Under the pieces are notes generated by a model. That model was not told the DNA's origin. It did not search any database and worked only from the letters and a program-made list of their open reading frames with translations. Shown piece by piece: positions 1-10,149 of a stretch of DNA of 64,000 nucleotides. Source of the DNA: an uncultured Mycobacterium sp. (GTDB lineage Bacteria > Actinomycetota > Actinomycetes > Mycobacteriales > Mycobacteriaceae). Made by a program: the position numbers and the translations under genes. Each line of letters begins with the position of its first letter. Position 1 is the stretch's first letter. The stretch is taken from assembly GCA_900078375.1 (NCBI GenBank), contig FLQS01000029.1:1-64000 (forward strand), given 5' to 3'.

Positions 1-188
1 AATTTCCAGGCCACCACCGCGGCCACCGACCGCGCCCCGGTCATGCCACACAGATTGCCATGGTCCAGCTCAGCGATAAGGTCCACGATCCGGCCGTCGA
101 TCGCATTGCGTTGACCGGCCAACTCCGCCAACTCCTCAAACACCCGCTCAAGACGCTCAATAGGCATCAGCTCAGCGGTCGAGGACAT
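1..188 (-). CDS. DUF222/HNH (13E12-repeat type) protein, N-terminus only
   Basis: The first 62 codons of a minus-strand gene run off the left window edge. The start ATG at 188 follows a GGGG-containing ribosome-site-like stretch. The visible protein begins MSSTAELMPIERLERVF and continues with a helical stretch ending in GARSVAAVVAWK. This is the familiar N-terminus of mycobacterial DUF222 proteins of the 13E12 repeat family, which usually carry a C-terminal HNH nuclease motif. That domain lies outside the window, so nuclease function is inferred only. Such genes are often multicopy and mobile, which fits the broken hydrolase next door. Confidence 0.65.
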   Translation of the reverse strand, partial: MSSTAELMPIERLERVFEELAELAGQRNAIDGRIVDLIAELDHGNLCGMTGARSVAAVVAWK

Positions 189-228
189 AACCCCATCATG
201 ACAGCAAGGTCCGACAAAAACCGACGGC

Positions 229-912
229 TCACAGGTGACGAAGGACCCGCTCTGCGAACACCTCCGGATGTTCCCGATGCATGAAGTGCCCACCAGGAAC
301 TTCCTCAATGCGGTAGTCACCCAAGAACATCCGGGCAGCGCGACGATAGTCCGAGACTTCGGCGACCGGATCGTCGAGTCCGGCAAAGACGATCGTCGGC
401 ACCGTGATCCGCGCCTTCAGTGACGGAGACGGGAACGGCGAGAGCTTGCGGTAGTAGCCGAACGCCGCGTCGAGGCTCCCCGGGCTCGCGAAGCACTCCC
501 GGACGGCATCGAACTCTTCTGCAGGAGGACTCCACGTCGGCGACCATCGCCGGTATATCGCAGGCAACGCTTCGAAATCGTTGCGGCCAAAGCGGTTCGC
601 CGCACCCGGCAGCTTGAACGCCGCGAAATGCCTGGCGCCCCACAGCTTCCGCGGCGACGGTTTCAACGTGGCGGGGTGTGGAATGGCAACCGTGATCAGC
701 GTGGAGACTTGGTCCTGCCCCAACGCCGCCGCACCGTATGCGGCCGACGCACCCAGTCGTGGCCGATCAACACCGCCTCGGAGGCGCCCAACGCAGAGAT
801 CAACGCAAGCCGATCGTGGGCCAATGTCTCCTGATCGGCATCCACCGCCGGCATGCCGCTCGGGTGGTAGCCCCGCATGTTCGCCTCGACGAATCCAGTC
901 GTCCCGGCCATG
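229..912 (-). pseudogene. Broken alpha/beta hydrolase (epoxide-hydrolase-like), truncated and frameshifted
   Basis: Two reading frames together give one alpha/beta hydrolase. The upstream frame has the strand-4/nucleophile region (MRGYHPSGMP, then VLIGHDW). The downstream frame continues GASAAYGAAALGQDQ and carries the acid and histidine region (FAGLDDPVAE, then GGHFMHREHPEVF). The join needs one extra G: the plus strand reads CACCCAG at 750-756 where CACCCCAG would restore GHDWGASAA. In addition, roughly the first 70-90 residues, including the oxyanion-hole region, are missing, because the recognisable part ends where the comF upstream region begins. It is therefore a pseudogene, unless the single-base change is a sequencing error; even then the N-terminus is absent. 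It lies between a mobile-type DUF222 gene and comF. Confidence 0.75.
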
Positions 913-963
913 TCCTGGGGACAGTACTCCGGCTGTGTCACCCGTTGCGGCCACACTCAAGCC

Positions 964-1593
964 ATGCTCGATCTTGTCCTCCCGCTCGAATGCGGAGGCT
1001 GCGGCGCACCGTCGACCACGTGGTGCGACGCCTGCGCCGCAGCCCTGAAGGTGCACACCGACGAGCCCCACCTCGTCACCCCACGGATCGACCCCGGCGT
1101 GCCCGTCTTCGCCCTCGGGCACTACGCCGGCCCGCGCCGCCAAGCGATCGTCGCGCTCAAGGAGCACGGCCGTCGCGACCTCGTCGCCCCGCTGGCCCGC
1201 GCCCTGGCGCTCGGCATCCACCAGCTCGTCTGTTGGGGCATCCTCGACACCCCGTTCACTATCGTGCCGGCCCCGACCCGCGCCTTGGCCGCGCGCCGCC
1301 GCGGCGGGGATCCCGTCACCCGCATCGCGCAGCGAGCCACCCACAACCATCCGGACATCGCCGTCGTCCGGACTCTCAGAACCCGCGCACTGGTGCGCGA
1401 TTCCGTTGGCCTCACGAGCACCGATCGTGAGCGCAACCTGGCGGGACGCATCAAGCTGACGCGATCGGTCAGCGGTGGCGTCCTGCTCGTCGACGACATC
1501 GTCACGACCGGCGCCACCGCCCGCGAAGCGGTCCGGATGCTGCAAAGAGCCGGGGCGAATGTAACGGCCGTGCTGACCCTCGCGCACGCCTGA
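964..1593 (+). CDS. comF: ComF-family phosphoribosyltransferase-like protein
   Basis: A 209-residue ComF-type protein. It starts MLDLVLPLECGGCGAPS with a Cys-rich zinc-ribbon-like N-terminus (CGGC, then CDAC), and near residues 175-190 has the PRPP-binding signature LLVDDIVTTGAT. In competent bacteria ComF acts in DNA uptake; in mycobacteria its role is not settled. The start was placed at 964 because the zinc ribbon normally begins at the N-terminus; longer in-frame starts would run into the hydrolase remnant. It is followed after 297 nt by hpf and then secA1, the usual mycobacterial order. Confidence 0.85.
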   Translation: MLDLVLPLECGGCGAPSTTWCDACAAALKVHTDEPHLVTPRIDPGVPVFALGHYAGPRRQAIVALKEHGRRDLVAPLARALALGIHQLVCWGILDTPFTIVPAPTRALAARRRGGDPVTRIAQRATHNHPDIAVVRTLRTRALVRDSVGLTSTDRERNLAGRIKLTRSVSGGVLLVDDIVTTGATAREAVRMLQRAGANVTAVLTLAHA

Positions 1594-1890
1594 CCAGGCC
1601 AGGTCGATCGCCGTTGTAACAGGGGTCGAAAGACTTGGAAACAGGTGCCGCAAAAAGGTGGCACGGGGCCGTGAACAACGACTACCTTCGGAGCCAACAC
1701 ACCGTGAACACATCACGGGAGCGGCCCACACCCAACAGGCCCGCTACTTCGCCGAAAACGGTAGGAGGTGAGGTTTCTCGACCCCTAGCGCCGGCGGGTG
1801 GAATTCGTGCCAATCCTGTCGGCGCAGCTACCGAAGAGAGGCCGGCACGCCCGAGGGCGTGCAACCCGTAAGAGAAACGAGTTGTCAAGC
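1594..1890 (+). promoter_or_regulatory. Long comF-hpf intergenic leader with hairpins
   Basis: This 297-nt stretch has no convincing gene. Near its 3' end a clear hairpin (GCACGCC at 1845-1851, loop CGAG, GGCGTGC at 1856-1862) lies 28 nt before the hpf start. There is also a weaker GTGCC/GGCAC pair near 1650-1670 and a purine-rich block around 1763-1770. It probably contains the hpf promoter and a structured 5' UTR. No known riboswitch class was recognised. Confidence 0.45.
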
Positions 1891-2568
1891 ATGTCAATCG
1901 AATCCGTGAACACCGGTCAATTGCTGACTGACGAAGACGACCTTGCCGAAACCGAAGCCAACGCCGAAGTACAGGTGTGCGGCCGTAACGTCGAGATTCC
2001 CGACCACTACCGCGTCTACGTCACGCAGAAACTCGCTCGCCTCGAACGGTTCGACCGCTCGATCTACCGCTTCGACGTCGAGCTCGAGCACGAACGCAAC
2101 CGCCGTCAACGCAAGAACTGTCAGCACGTCGAGATCACCGCGCGTGGCCGCGGTCCGGTCGTCCGTGGTGAAGCCTGCGCAGACAGCTTTTACGGCGCCT
2201 TCGAGGCCGCCGTCCACAAACTCGAGAATCGGCTGCGGCGCACCAAGGACCGGCGCAAGGTCCATTACGGCGACAAGACACCGGTCTCGCTGCACGAGGC
2301 GACCGCGGCGACCGCTCTCATCGACGCGGCCGCGGCCTTCAAGCCCGAACAGTCCGCCGTCCAGGATGTGCTGGTCGACGACCACGAACCGGGCCGGATC
2401 GTGCGCACCAAGGAGCACCCCGCCAAGCCGATGACCGTGGATGATGCCCTCTACGAGATGGAGCTCGTCGGCCATGACTTCTTCTTGTTCCAAGACAAGG
2501 AGACCGATCGGCCGAGCGTTGTCTATCGCCGGCACGCCTACGACTACGGATTGATCCGGCTGGGCTGA
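1891..2568 (+). CDS. hpf: Ribosome hibernation promoting factor, long form
   Basis: A 225-residue long-form HPF/RaiA protein. The N-terminal HPF domain (about residues 30-125) binds the 30S subunit at the mRNA/tRNA sites. The C-terminal ribosome-binding domain (about 165-225) has the typical VDDALYEMELVGHDFFLF and ends VYRRHAYDYGLIRLG. The homologue in M. smegmatis (MPY) promotes 70S hibernation during zinc limitation or stasis. The ATG at 1891 gives the usual short acidic N-terminal extension; the upstream in-frame ATG at 1798 would add an unconserved basic stretch. It sits directly before secA1, as in other mycobacteria. Confidence 0.93.
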   Translation: MSIESVNTGQLLTDEDDLAETEANAEVQVCGRNVEIPDHYRVYVTQKLARLERFDRSIYRFDVELEHERNRRQRKNCQHVEITARGRGPVVRGEACADSFYGAFEAAVHKLENRLRRTKDRRKVHYGDKTPVSLHEATAATALIDAAAAFKPEQSAVQDVLVDDHEPGRIVRTKEHPAKPMTVDDALYEMELVGHDFFLFQDKETDRPSVVYRRHAYDYGLIRLG

Positions 2569-2601
2569 TCGCCGCTGCCCGGGCTCGATGACCGCGTCAC
2601 C

Positions 2602-2671
2602 TAGGATGGAGGGCGCTTAAGCCTCCAATCCACAGGGGAAGCCTCCTCTGTCTATTTTCCCAGGGGAAAAT
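2602..2671 (+). promoter_or_regulatory. secA1 promoter and short structured leader
   Basis: A TAGGAT -10 element at 2602-2607 predicts transcription from about 2614 and a leader of about 58 nt. The leader has a GGAGG/CCTCC hairpin around 2607-2625. A palindrome, TTTTCCC (2655-2661) with GGGAAAA (2664-2670), buries the probable Shine-Dalgarno GGGG (2663-2666) just before the GTG start. This could modulate secA1 translation, but that is inference from sequence symmetry only. Confidence 0.5.
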
Positions 2672-5455
<2,784 letters not shown>

Positions 5456-5461
5456 CCGCGC

Positions 5462-5920
5462 CTAGCCGATGTGCAGTGCCACCACCTGCCAACGCAACCC
5501 CGTTGGGGTGGCCACCTGCTGGACTCGGCAGGCGATGGCATGGGTGCGTTCGTCTCGACTGTAGACGGCCGCCACCTCGGCGGCTGCTCCATCGCACCCG
5601 ACCGGCTGAACCCGCAACCGGCGCAGCCGTGCGGTGCCGTGGCCATCGTTTCGGGCAACCGCGGGCAGCAGCGAGTCGACCAACCCCGCGGCCAGCAGCG
5701 GGCGCAGCTGCGCCAGTGACCGCCGCCGGTCGATCACTTCGAGCACCCGGCGCAGTGCGGCATCGGCGAACCCGGCCGCGGCGCGAATCGGAGCGGCCTC
5801 GGTCGGGGGCAGGGTCGGCCGGCGCGCGGTGCCACCCCGCGGGCGCAGCAGCCGCACCCGCTGGGGTTCGGTGCGCAGGACGGGTGGCTCGTAGTCGACG
5901 ACGGGAACGACGCAGGACAT
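5462..5920 (-). CDS. Rv3235-family (DUF6459) small protein
   Basis: A 152-residue protein beginning MSCVVPVVDYEPPVL, with a proline/arginine-rich first third and a compact C-terminal domain ending RWQVVALHIG. It resembles the Rv3235 family, found in this neighbourhood and elsewhere in actinobacteria. In actinobacteria the family is often seen near secA, but its function is unknown. The ATG at 5920 was chosen because a GGAGAG ribosome site lies just upstream; the longer in-frame start at 5998 adds an Arg-rich stretch. It converges on secA1 with only 6 nt between stops. Confidence 0.75.
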   Translation of the reverse strand: MSCVVPVVDYEPPVLRTEPQRVRLLRPRGGTARRPTLPPTEAAPIRAAAGFADAALRRVLEVIDRRRSLAQLRPLLAAGLVDSLLPAVARNDGHGTARLRRLRVQPVGCDGAAAEVAAVYSRDERTHAIACRVQQVATPTGLRWQVVALHIG

Positions 5921-6097
5921 GGGACTCTCCGGGGATCGGTCGGTAGGGACCGGCCGCCGGAGAGGGGCGAGCCGATGGCGCCATGATGGCACACTCATCG
6001 CATCGGTGTGTGCACCCGCGATGCGGGGGTCGGGGGTTGGCGGTTACCGTGTCGAGACGGAGTCGGGGATTACTTCGGTGAGGGGAATATCGCGACG

Positions 6098-7507
6098 ATG
6101 GTGACTCGGTTGTCAGCATCGGATGCGTCGTTTTATCACCTCGAGAACACCTCGACCCCGATGTACGTCGGCTCGTTGTCGATCCTGCGTAAGCCCCGAT
6201 CCGGCCTCAGCTACGAAACGCTGCTGGAGACCGTCGAACGCCGCCTGCCCCAGATCCCGCGCTATCGCCAGAAGATCCGCGAGGTGACCCTGGGCCTGGC
6301 ACGCCCGGTGTGGGTCGACGATCCCGATTTCGACATCACCTACCACGTGCGACGCTCGGCGCTGCCATCGCCGGGGAGTGACGCGCAGCTGCACGAACTC
6401 ATCGCCCGGCTGGGCTCCCGCCCGCTGGACCGGTCCCGCCCGCTGTGGGAGATGCACCTCATCGAGGGCCTGGCCAAGAACCGGCTGGCGATCTACACCA
6501 AGTCCCATCAGGCTCTCGTGAATGGCATGACGGCACTGGAAGTCGGCCACGTCGTCGCCGACCGCACCCAGAAGCCGCCGACGTTCGGCGAGGACATCTG
6601 GATCCCGGGCCGCGAACCCACCAACAATGAACTGTTGTTCGGCGCGGTCGGGGAGTGGCTGGCGCGGCCGAGAGCGCAGCTGCAGGCGGTTCGTTCAGCC
6701 ATCGGAGAGGTCGCCACCAACAGCGGCGAGCTGGTCGATATGGCGCGGCGGCTGACCGACGTCGCACGCACCGTCGCGCGCGGCACCGCACCCAACAGCC
6801 CGCTGAACACCAAGGTCTCCCGCAACCGCCGGTTCACCGTCGCCAGCGGGTCCCTGGCGGACTACCGGCTGGTGCGCTCACGCTACGAGTGCGACGTCAA
6901 CGACGTCGTGCTGGCGGTGATCGCCGGTGCTTTGCGCAATTGGCTGCTGTCCCGCGGTGAGCCGGTCACCAACAGCTCGACGGTGCGGGCGATGGCGCCG
7001 ACATCGGTGTATCCGGAGGCAGTCGAGGACACCGCCGGTCCCGGCCAGGCCATCAACGAGGTGGCGCCGTTCCTGGTCGACCTGCCGGTGGGTGAGGGCA
7101 ATGCGGTGGTACGGCTGTCCCAGATCGCCCACACCACCGAATCACACTCGGCGGCGGCCAGTCTGGTGGATGCCCGCACCATTGTCACACTGTCCGGCTT
7201 CGCGCCGCCGACGCTGCACGCGATGGGCACCCGGGTGGCCACCCAGTTCTCCGCGCGCCAGTTCAACCTGCTGATCACCAATGTCCCCGGCCCGCAGTCG
7301 CAGATGTATGTGGCCGGGGCCAAGCTGTTGGAGACCTACGCGGTGCCGCCGCTGCTACACAATCAGGTACTGGCCATCGGCGTGACGTCGTATTGCGGCA
7401 TGCTGTATTTCGGCATCAACGCCGACCGCGACGCCATGAGCGATGTCGATGTGTTGCCGGCGCTGCTGGCCGAATCGCTCGACGAACTCCTCGAAGCTGC
7501 TCAGTAG
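6098..7507 (+). CDS. tgs3: WS/DGAT (wax ester/triacylglycerol synthase)-like protein
   Basis: A 469-residue WS/DGAT-family protein starting MVTRLSASDASFYHLEN. The family transfers acyl-CoA to alcohols or diacylglycerol. The catalytic HHxxxDG motif is changed here: residues 136-143 read SHQALVNG, so the first His and the Asp are lost, although the second His stays. Structural family features remain, such as PLWEMHLIEGL before the motif and FNLLITNVPGPQ near the C-terminus. M. tuberculosis has this gene split in two (Rv3234c/Rv3233c, from memory); here it is one intact frame. Activity is therefore doubtful, but the long conservation suggests a function. It directly precedes ppk2. Confidence 0.85.
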   Translation: MVTRLSASDASFYHLENTSTPMYVGSLSILRKPRSGLSYETLLETVERRLPQIPRYRQKIREVTLGLARPVWVDDPDFDITYHVRRSALPSPGSDAQLHELIARLGSRPLDRSRPLWEMHLIEGLAKNRLAIYTKSHQALVNGMTALEVGHVVADRTQKPPTFGEDIWIPGREPTNNELLFGAVGEWLARPRAQLQAVRSAIGEVATNSGELVDMARRLTDVARTVARGTAPNSPLNTKVSRNRRFTVASGSLADYRLVRSRYECDVNDVVLAVIAGALRNWLLSRGEPVTNSSTVRAMAPTSVYPEAVEDTAGPGQAINEVAPFLVDLPVGEGNAVVRLSQIAHTTESHSAAASLVDARTIVTLSGFAPPTLHAMGTRVATQFSARQFNLLITNVPGPQSQMYVAGAKLLETYAVPPLLHNQVLAIGVTSYCGMLYFGINADRDAMSDVDVLPALLAESLDELLEAAQ

Positions 7508-7509
7508 CC

Positions 7510-7515
7510 TAGGAT
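7510..7515 (+). promoter_or_regulatory. Leaderless promoter of ppk2 (-10 TAGGAT)
   Basis: TAGGAT lies 6 nt before the ATG at 7522, so transcription would start at the start codon itself. No Shine-Dalgarno sequence precedes the ATG. Confidence 0.6.
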
Positions 7516-7521
7516 TCGGCG

Positions 7522-8364
7522 ATGGGCAAGGACGATTCCAACGGTGACGATTCAGCCAAGAAGCGCAACCGCAAGATTCCCAAGGACGTGTATGAAGCCG
7601 AATTATTCCGGCTGCAAACCGAATTGGTGAAGCTGCAGGAATGGGTCAAGACCACCGGTGAGCGGATCGTCGTCGTGTTCGAAGGGCGGGACGCGGCCGG
7701 CAAGGGCGGCACCATCAAGCGTGTCACCGAATATCTCAGCCCGCGGGTCGCACGCATCGCCGCCCTGCCGGCACCCACCGAACGGGAGCGCGGCCAGTGG
7801 TACTTCCAGCGCTATATCGAGCACCTGCCGGCTCGCGGTGAGATCGTGCTGTTCGACCGGTCCTGGTACAACCGCGCCGGCGTCGAACGGGTGATGGGGT
7901 TTTGTACGCCCAAGGAGCACACCTTGTTCCTACGGCAGTGCCCGATCTTCGAGCAGATGCTCATCGATGACGGAATCATCCTGCGCAAGTACTGGTTCTC
8001 GGTCTCCGACGACGAACAGTTGCGCCGGTTCAAATCCCGGCGCAAGGATCCGCTGCGGCGCTGGAAGCTCAGTCCGATGGACTTGGAGTCGGTGTATCGC
8101 TGGGAGGACTACTCCCGGGCCAAGGACGAGATGATGGTGCATACCGACCTCCCGCACAGCCCCTGGATCGTCGTGGAATCCGACGACAAGAAGCACGCTC
8201 GACTCAACATGATGGCGCACCTACTGGCCAGCATCGACTATGAGCAAGTCGACCTCCCCAAGGTCGAGCTGCCCAAGCGGCCGGTGATGGGCAACTACCA
8301 GCGTCCTCCGCGCGCACTGTCGACCTACGTCGACGACCACGTCTCTACCCTGCTCGGCGACTGA
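7522..8364 (+). CDS. ppk2: Polyphosphate kinase 2
   Basis: A 280-residue single-domain PPK2 protein. It transfers phosphate between polyphosphate and nucleoside diphosphates; the mycobacterial enzyme favours GTP synthesis from GDP. Walker A is EGRDAAGKGG at residues 54-63, and the Walker B/lid region LFDRSWYNRAGVERVMGF is intact. Residue patterns ARIAALPAPTERERGQWYFQR and KYWFSVSDDEQLRRF are typical. It is preceded by a leaderless promoter and overlaps the next gene by one base (TGATG), indicating translational coupling. Confidence 0.95.
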   Translation: MGKDDSNGDDSAKKRNRKIPKDVYEAELFRLQTELVKLQEWVKTTGERIVVVFEGRDAAGKGGTIKRVTEYLSPRVARIAALPAPTERERGQWYFQRYIEHLPARGEIVLFDRSWYNRAGVERVMGFCTPKEHTLFLRQCPIFEQMLIDDGIILRKYWFSVSDDEQLRRFKSRRKDPLRRWKLSPMDLESVYRWEDYSRAKDEMMVHTDLPHSPWIVVESDDKKHARLNMMAHLLASIDYEQVDLPKVELPKRPVMGNYQRPPRALSTYVDDHVSTLLGD

Positions 8365-8867
8365 TGCGGGTCTACATCCCGGCCACGTTGGCCATGCTCC
8401 AGCAGCTGGTCGCCGACGAATCGCTCCAGCCGCTGAGCGGGACGGCGTTCGCCGTCACGCCGACCCTGCGGGAGTCCTATGCCGAAGGCGACGACGAGGA
8501 ACTGGCCGAGGTCGCCATCGGCGAGGCGGCGCTCGCGTCGCTGCGTCTGCTGGCCGCTGAGGCAGGCCATGCCGATGGCGGGCTGCCGCTGCGCCGGGCG
8601 GTTGTCATCGCCGACGCGGATGCCACTGTGCGGCCCGATCTGGACGACGCGGTGGTGCGGATCAGTGGCCGGGTGAACCTGGATCAGGTGGTCGCTGCCT
8701 ACGTGGACAACGCCGACGCCGAACCCGCTGTGAAGGCCGCGATCGCCGTCGTCGACGACGCCGATCTGGGCGACGAGGACGCCGAGTTCGTCGTGGGCGA
8801 CGCCCAGGATCACGCACTCGCCTGGTATGCCACCCAGGAGCTGCCGTTCCTGCTCGATTTGCTCTGA
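8364..8867 (+). CDS. DUF6912 family protein (Rv3231c-like)
   Basis: A 167-residue acidic protein beginning MRVYIPATLAMLQQLV and ending AWYATQELPFLLDLL. It has no signal peptide or membrane segment. The family is actinobacterial, of unknown function, and conserved directly after ppk2. The start ATG overlaps the ppk2 stop codon, so the two are almost certainly co-translated. Confidence 0.8.
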   Translation: MRVYIPATLAMLQQLVADESLQPLSGTAFAVTPTLRESYAEGDDEELAEVAIGEAALASLRLLAAEAGHADGGLPLRRAVVIADADATVRPDLDDAVVRISGRVNLDQVVAAYVDNADAEPAVKAAIAVVDDADLGDEDAEFVVGDAQDHALAWYATQELPFLLDLL

Positions 8868-8876
8868 GGGCCTAGA

Positions 8877-8903
8877 TACGGGACCGTAAGTTACGGTACC
8901 GTA
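8877..8903 (+). promoter_or_regulatory. Double palindromic operator before the desaturase reductase
   Basis: Two 12-bp palindromes lie side by side: TACGGGACCGTA (8877-8888) and TACGGTACCGTA (8892-8903), with starts 15 bp apart. The same pair in the same spacing lies before desA3 at 10099-10125. Length and symmetry fit a TetR-type regulator binding as two dimers. The regulator is not identified. Confidence 0.7.
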
Positions 8904-8930
8904 GGTTAACGGTCGGTAGGAGATGGCGCG

Positions 8931-10079
8931 ATGGTGAAAAACCAGGTCAAGATCAGTGCGAACGTGGTGGACACGGTTCGCCCCACGGTGGCCGGTGAAG
9001 GCCGCAACCCCGCGATCGACGCCGTCCGGGCCCTGTTCGGTCGCATCACCACACCGTTGCTGCCCGATGACTACCTGCAGCTCGCCAACCCGTTGTGGTC
9101 GGCGCGGGAGATGCGTGGCCGCGTGCTCGAGGTCCGACGGGAAACCGAGGACTCCGCGACGTTGGTGATCAAACCCGGCTGGGGGTTTACGTTCGACTAC
9201 CGGCCCGGCCAATACATCGGCATCGGCCTGCTGGTGGACGGCCGCTGGCGGTGGCGGTCCTACTCGCTGACGTCGAGCCCGCATGCGGCCGGAGCCGGCC
9301 GCTCGCGGACGATCACGATCACCGTCAAGGCCATGCCCGAGGGATTTCTGTCCACCCATTTGGTCGGCGGAGTGACACCCGGCACGATCGTCCGGCTGGC
9401 CGCGCCGCAGGGCAACTTCGTGCTACCCGATCCCGCGCCGGCCTCGGTGCTGTTCTTGACCGGCGGCTCGGGCATCACCCCGGTGATGTCGATGCTGCGG
9501 ACCCTGACGCGTCGCGATCAGATCGGCGATATCGTCCACATCCATTCGGCCCCAACCGAATCCGACGTCATGTTCGCCACCGAGCTTGCTGAGCTGGCTC
9601 GCGACCACGACAGCTACCGGTTGACCGTGCGCACCACCCGCACCCAGGGGCGCCTTGATCTGAGTCGGCTCGACGAGGCGGTCCCGGACTGGCGAGCGCG
9701 CCAGACCTGGGCCTGCGGCCCGGAAGGGATGCTCACCGAGGCCGAGAAGGTGTGGCAGGCGGCTGGGATCGGCGAGCAGCTGCACCTGGAGCGTTTCGCG
9801 GCGTCCCGGGCGGCCGCCCACGGCCAGGGCGGCACGGTGACGTTCGGTCGCAGTGGCAAGACGGTGGCGGCGGACGCTGCGACGTCGTTGATGGAGGCCG
9901 GCGAGAAGGTCGGGGTGCAGATGCCCTTCGGCTGCCGCATGGGCATCTGTCAGTCCTGTGTGGTGCCCCTGGTCGAGGGCCACGTCCGCGACCTGCGCAC
10001 AGGTGCCGAGCATGAACCGGGTACCCGAATCCAAACCTGTATTTCGGCCGCATCGGGCGACTGTGTGGTCGATGTCTGA
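8931..10079 (+). CDS. Ferredoxin-type NADPH oxidoreductase, electron donor for DesA3
   Basis: A 382-residue flavoprotein with an FAD-binding FR-type domain (RPGQYIGIGLL and RWRSYSLTSSP), an NAD(P)-binding domain (LFLTGGSGITPVMSMLR) and a C-terminal plant-type [2Fe-2S] domain. The cluster cysteines lie at about residues 335, 340 and 343 (CRMGICQSC) and near 369. The homologue Rv3230c was shown to supply electrons to the DesA3 stearoyl-CoA desaturase. It has its own promoter region with the double palindrome, as does desA3 immediately downstream, so the two are probably co-regulated. Confidence 0.93.
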   Translation: MVKNQVKISANVVDTVRPTVAGEGRNPAIDAVRALFGRITTPLLPDDYLQLANPLWSAREMRGRVLEVRRETEDSATLVIKPGWGFTFDYRPGQYIGIGLLVDGRWRWRSYSLTSSPHAAGAGRSRTITITVKAMPEGFLSTHLVGGVTPGTIVRLAAPQGNFVLPDPAPASVLFLTGGSGITPVMSMLRTLTRRDQIGDIVHIHSAPTESDVMFATELAELARDHDSYRLTVRTTRTQGRLDLSRLDEAVPDWRARQTWACGPEGMLTEAEKVWQAAGIGEQLHLERFAASRAAAHGQGGTVTFGRSGKTVAADAATSLMEAGEKVGVQMPFGCRMGICQSCVVPLVEGHVRDLRTGAEHEPGTRIQTCISAASGDCVVDV

Positions 10080-10098
10080 GGTTTACTGCCTAGTAACC

Positions 10099-10125
10099 TA
10101 CGGGAGCGTAGGTTACGGTACCGTA
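10099..10125 (+). promoter_or_regulatory. Double palindromic operator before desA3
   Basis: TACGGGAGCGTA (10099-10110) and TACGGTACCGTA (10114-10125) repeat the arrangement found at 8877-8903, again with a 15-bp offset. A GGAGG ribosome site at 10137-10141 lies between this operator and the desA3 start. Confidence 0.7.
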
Positions 10126-10149
10126 GGCACAAGAAGGGAGGCGTGACTT

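Noticed and set aside
229..1731. One 500-codon minus-strand frame spanning the comF region
   Set aside because: Only its last third is hydrolase-like; the rest is the shadow of comF. The hydrolase continues in a different frame.
1594..1890. Possible c-di-AMP (ydaO-type) or other known riboswitch before hpf
   Set aside because: I could not find the conserved core of any known class; only generic hairpins are visible.
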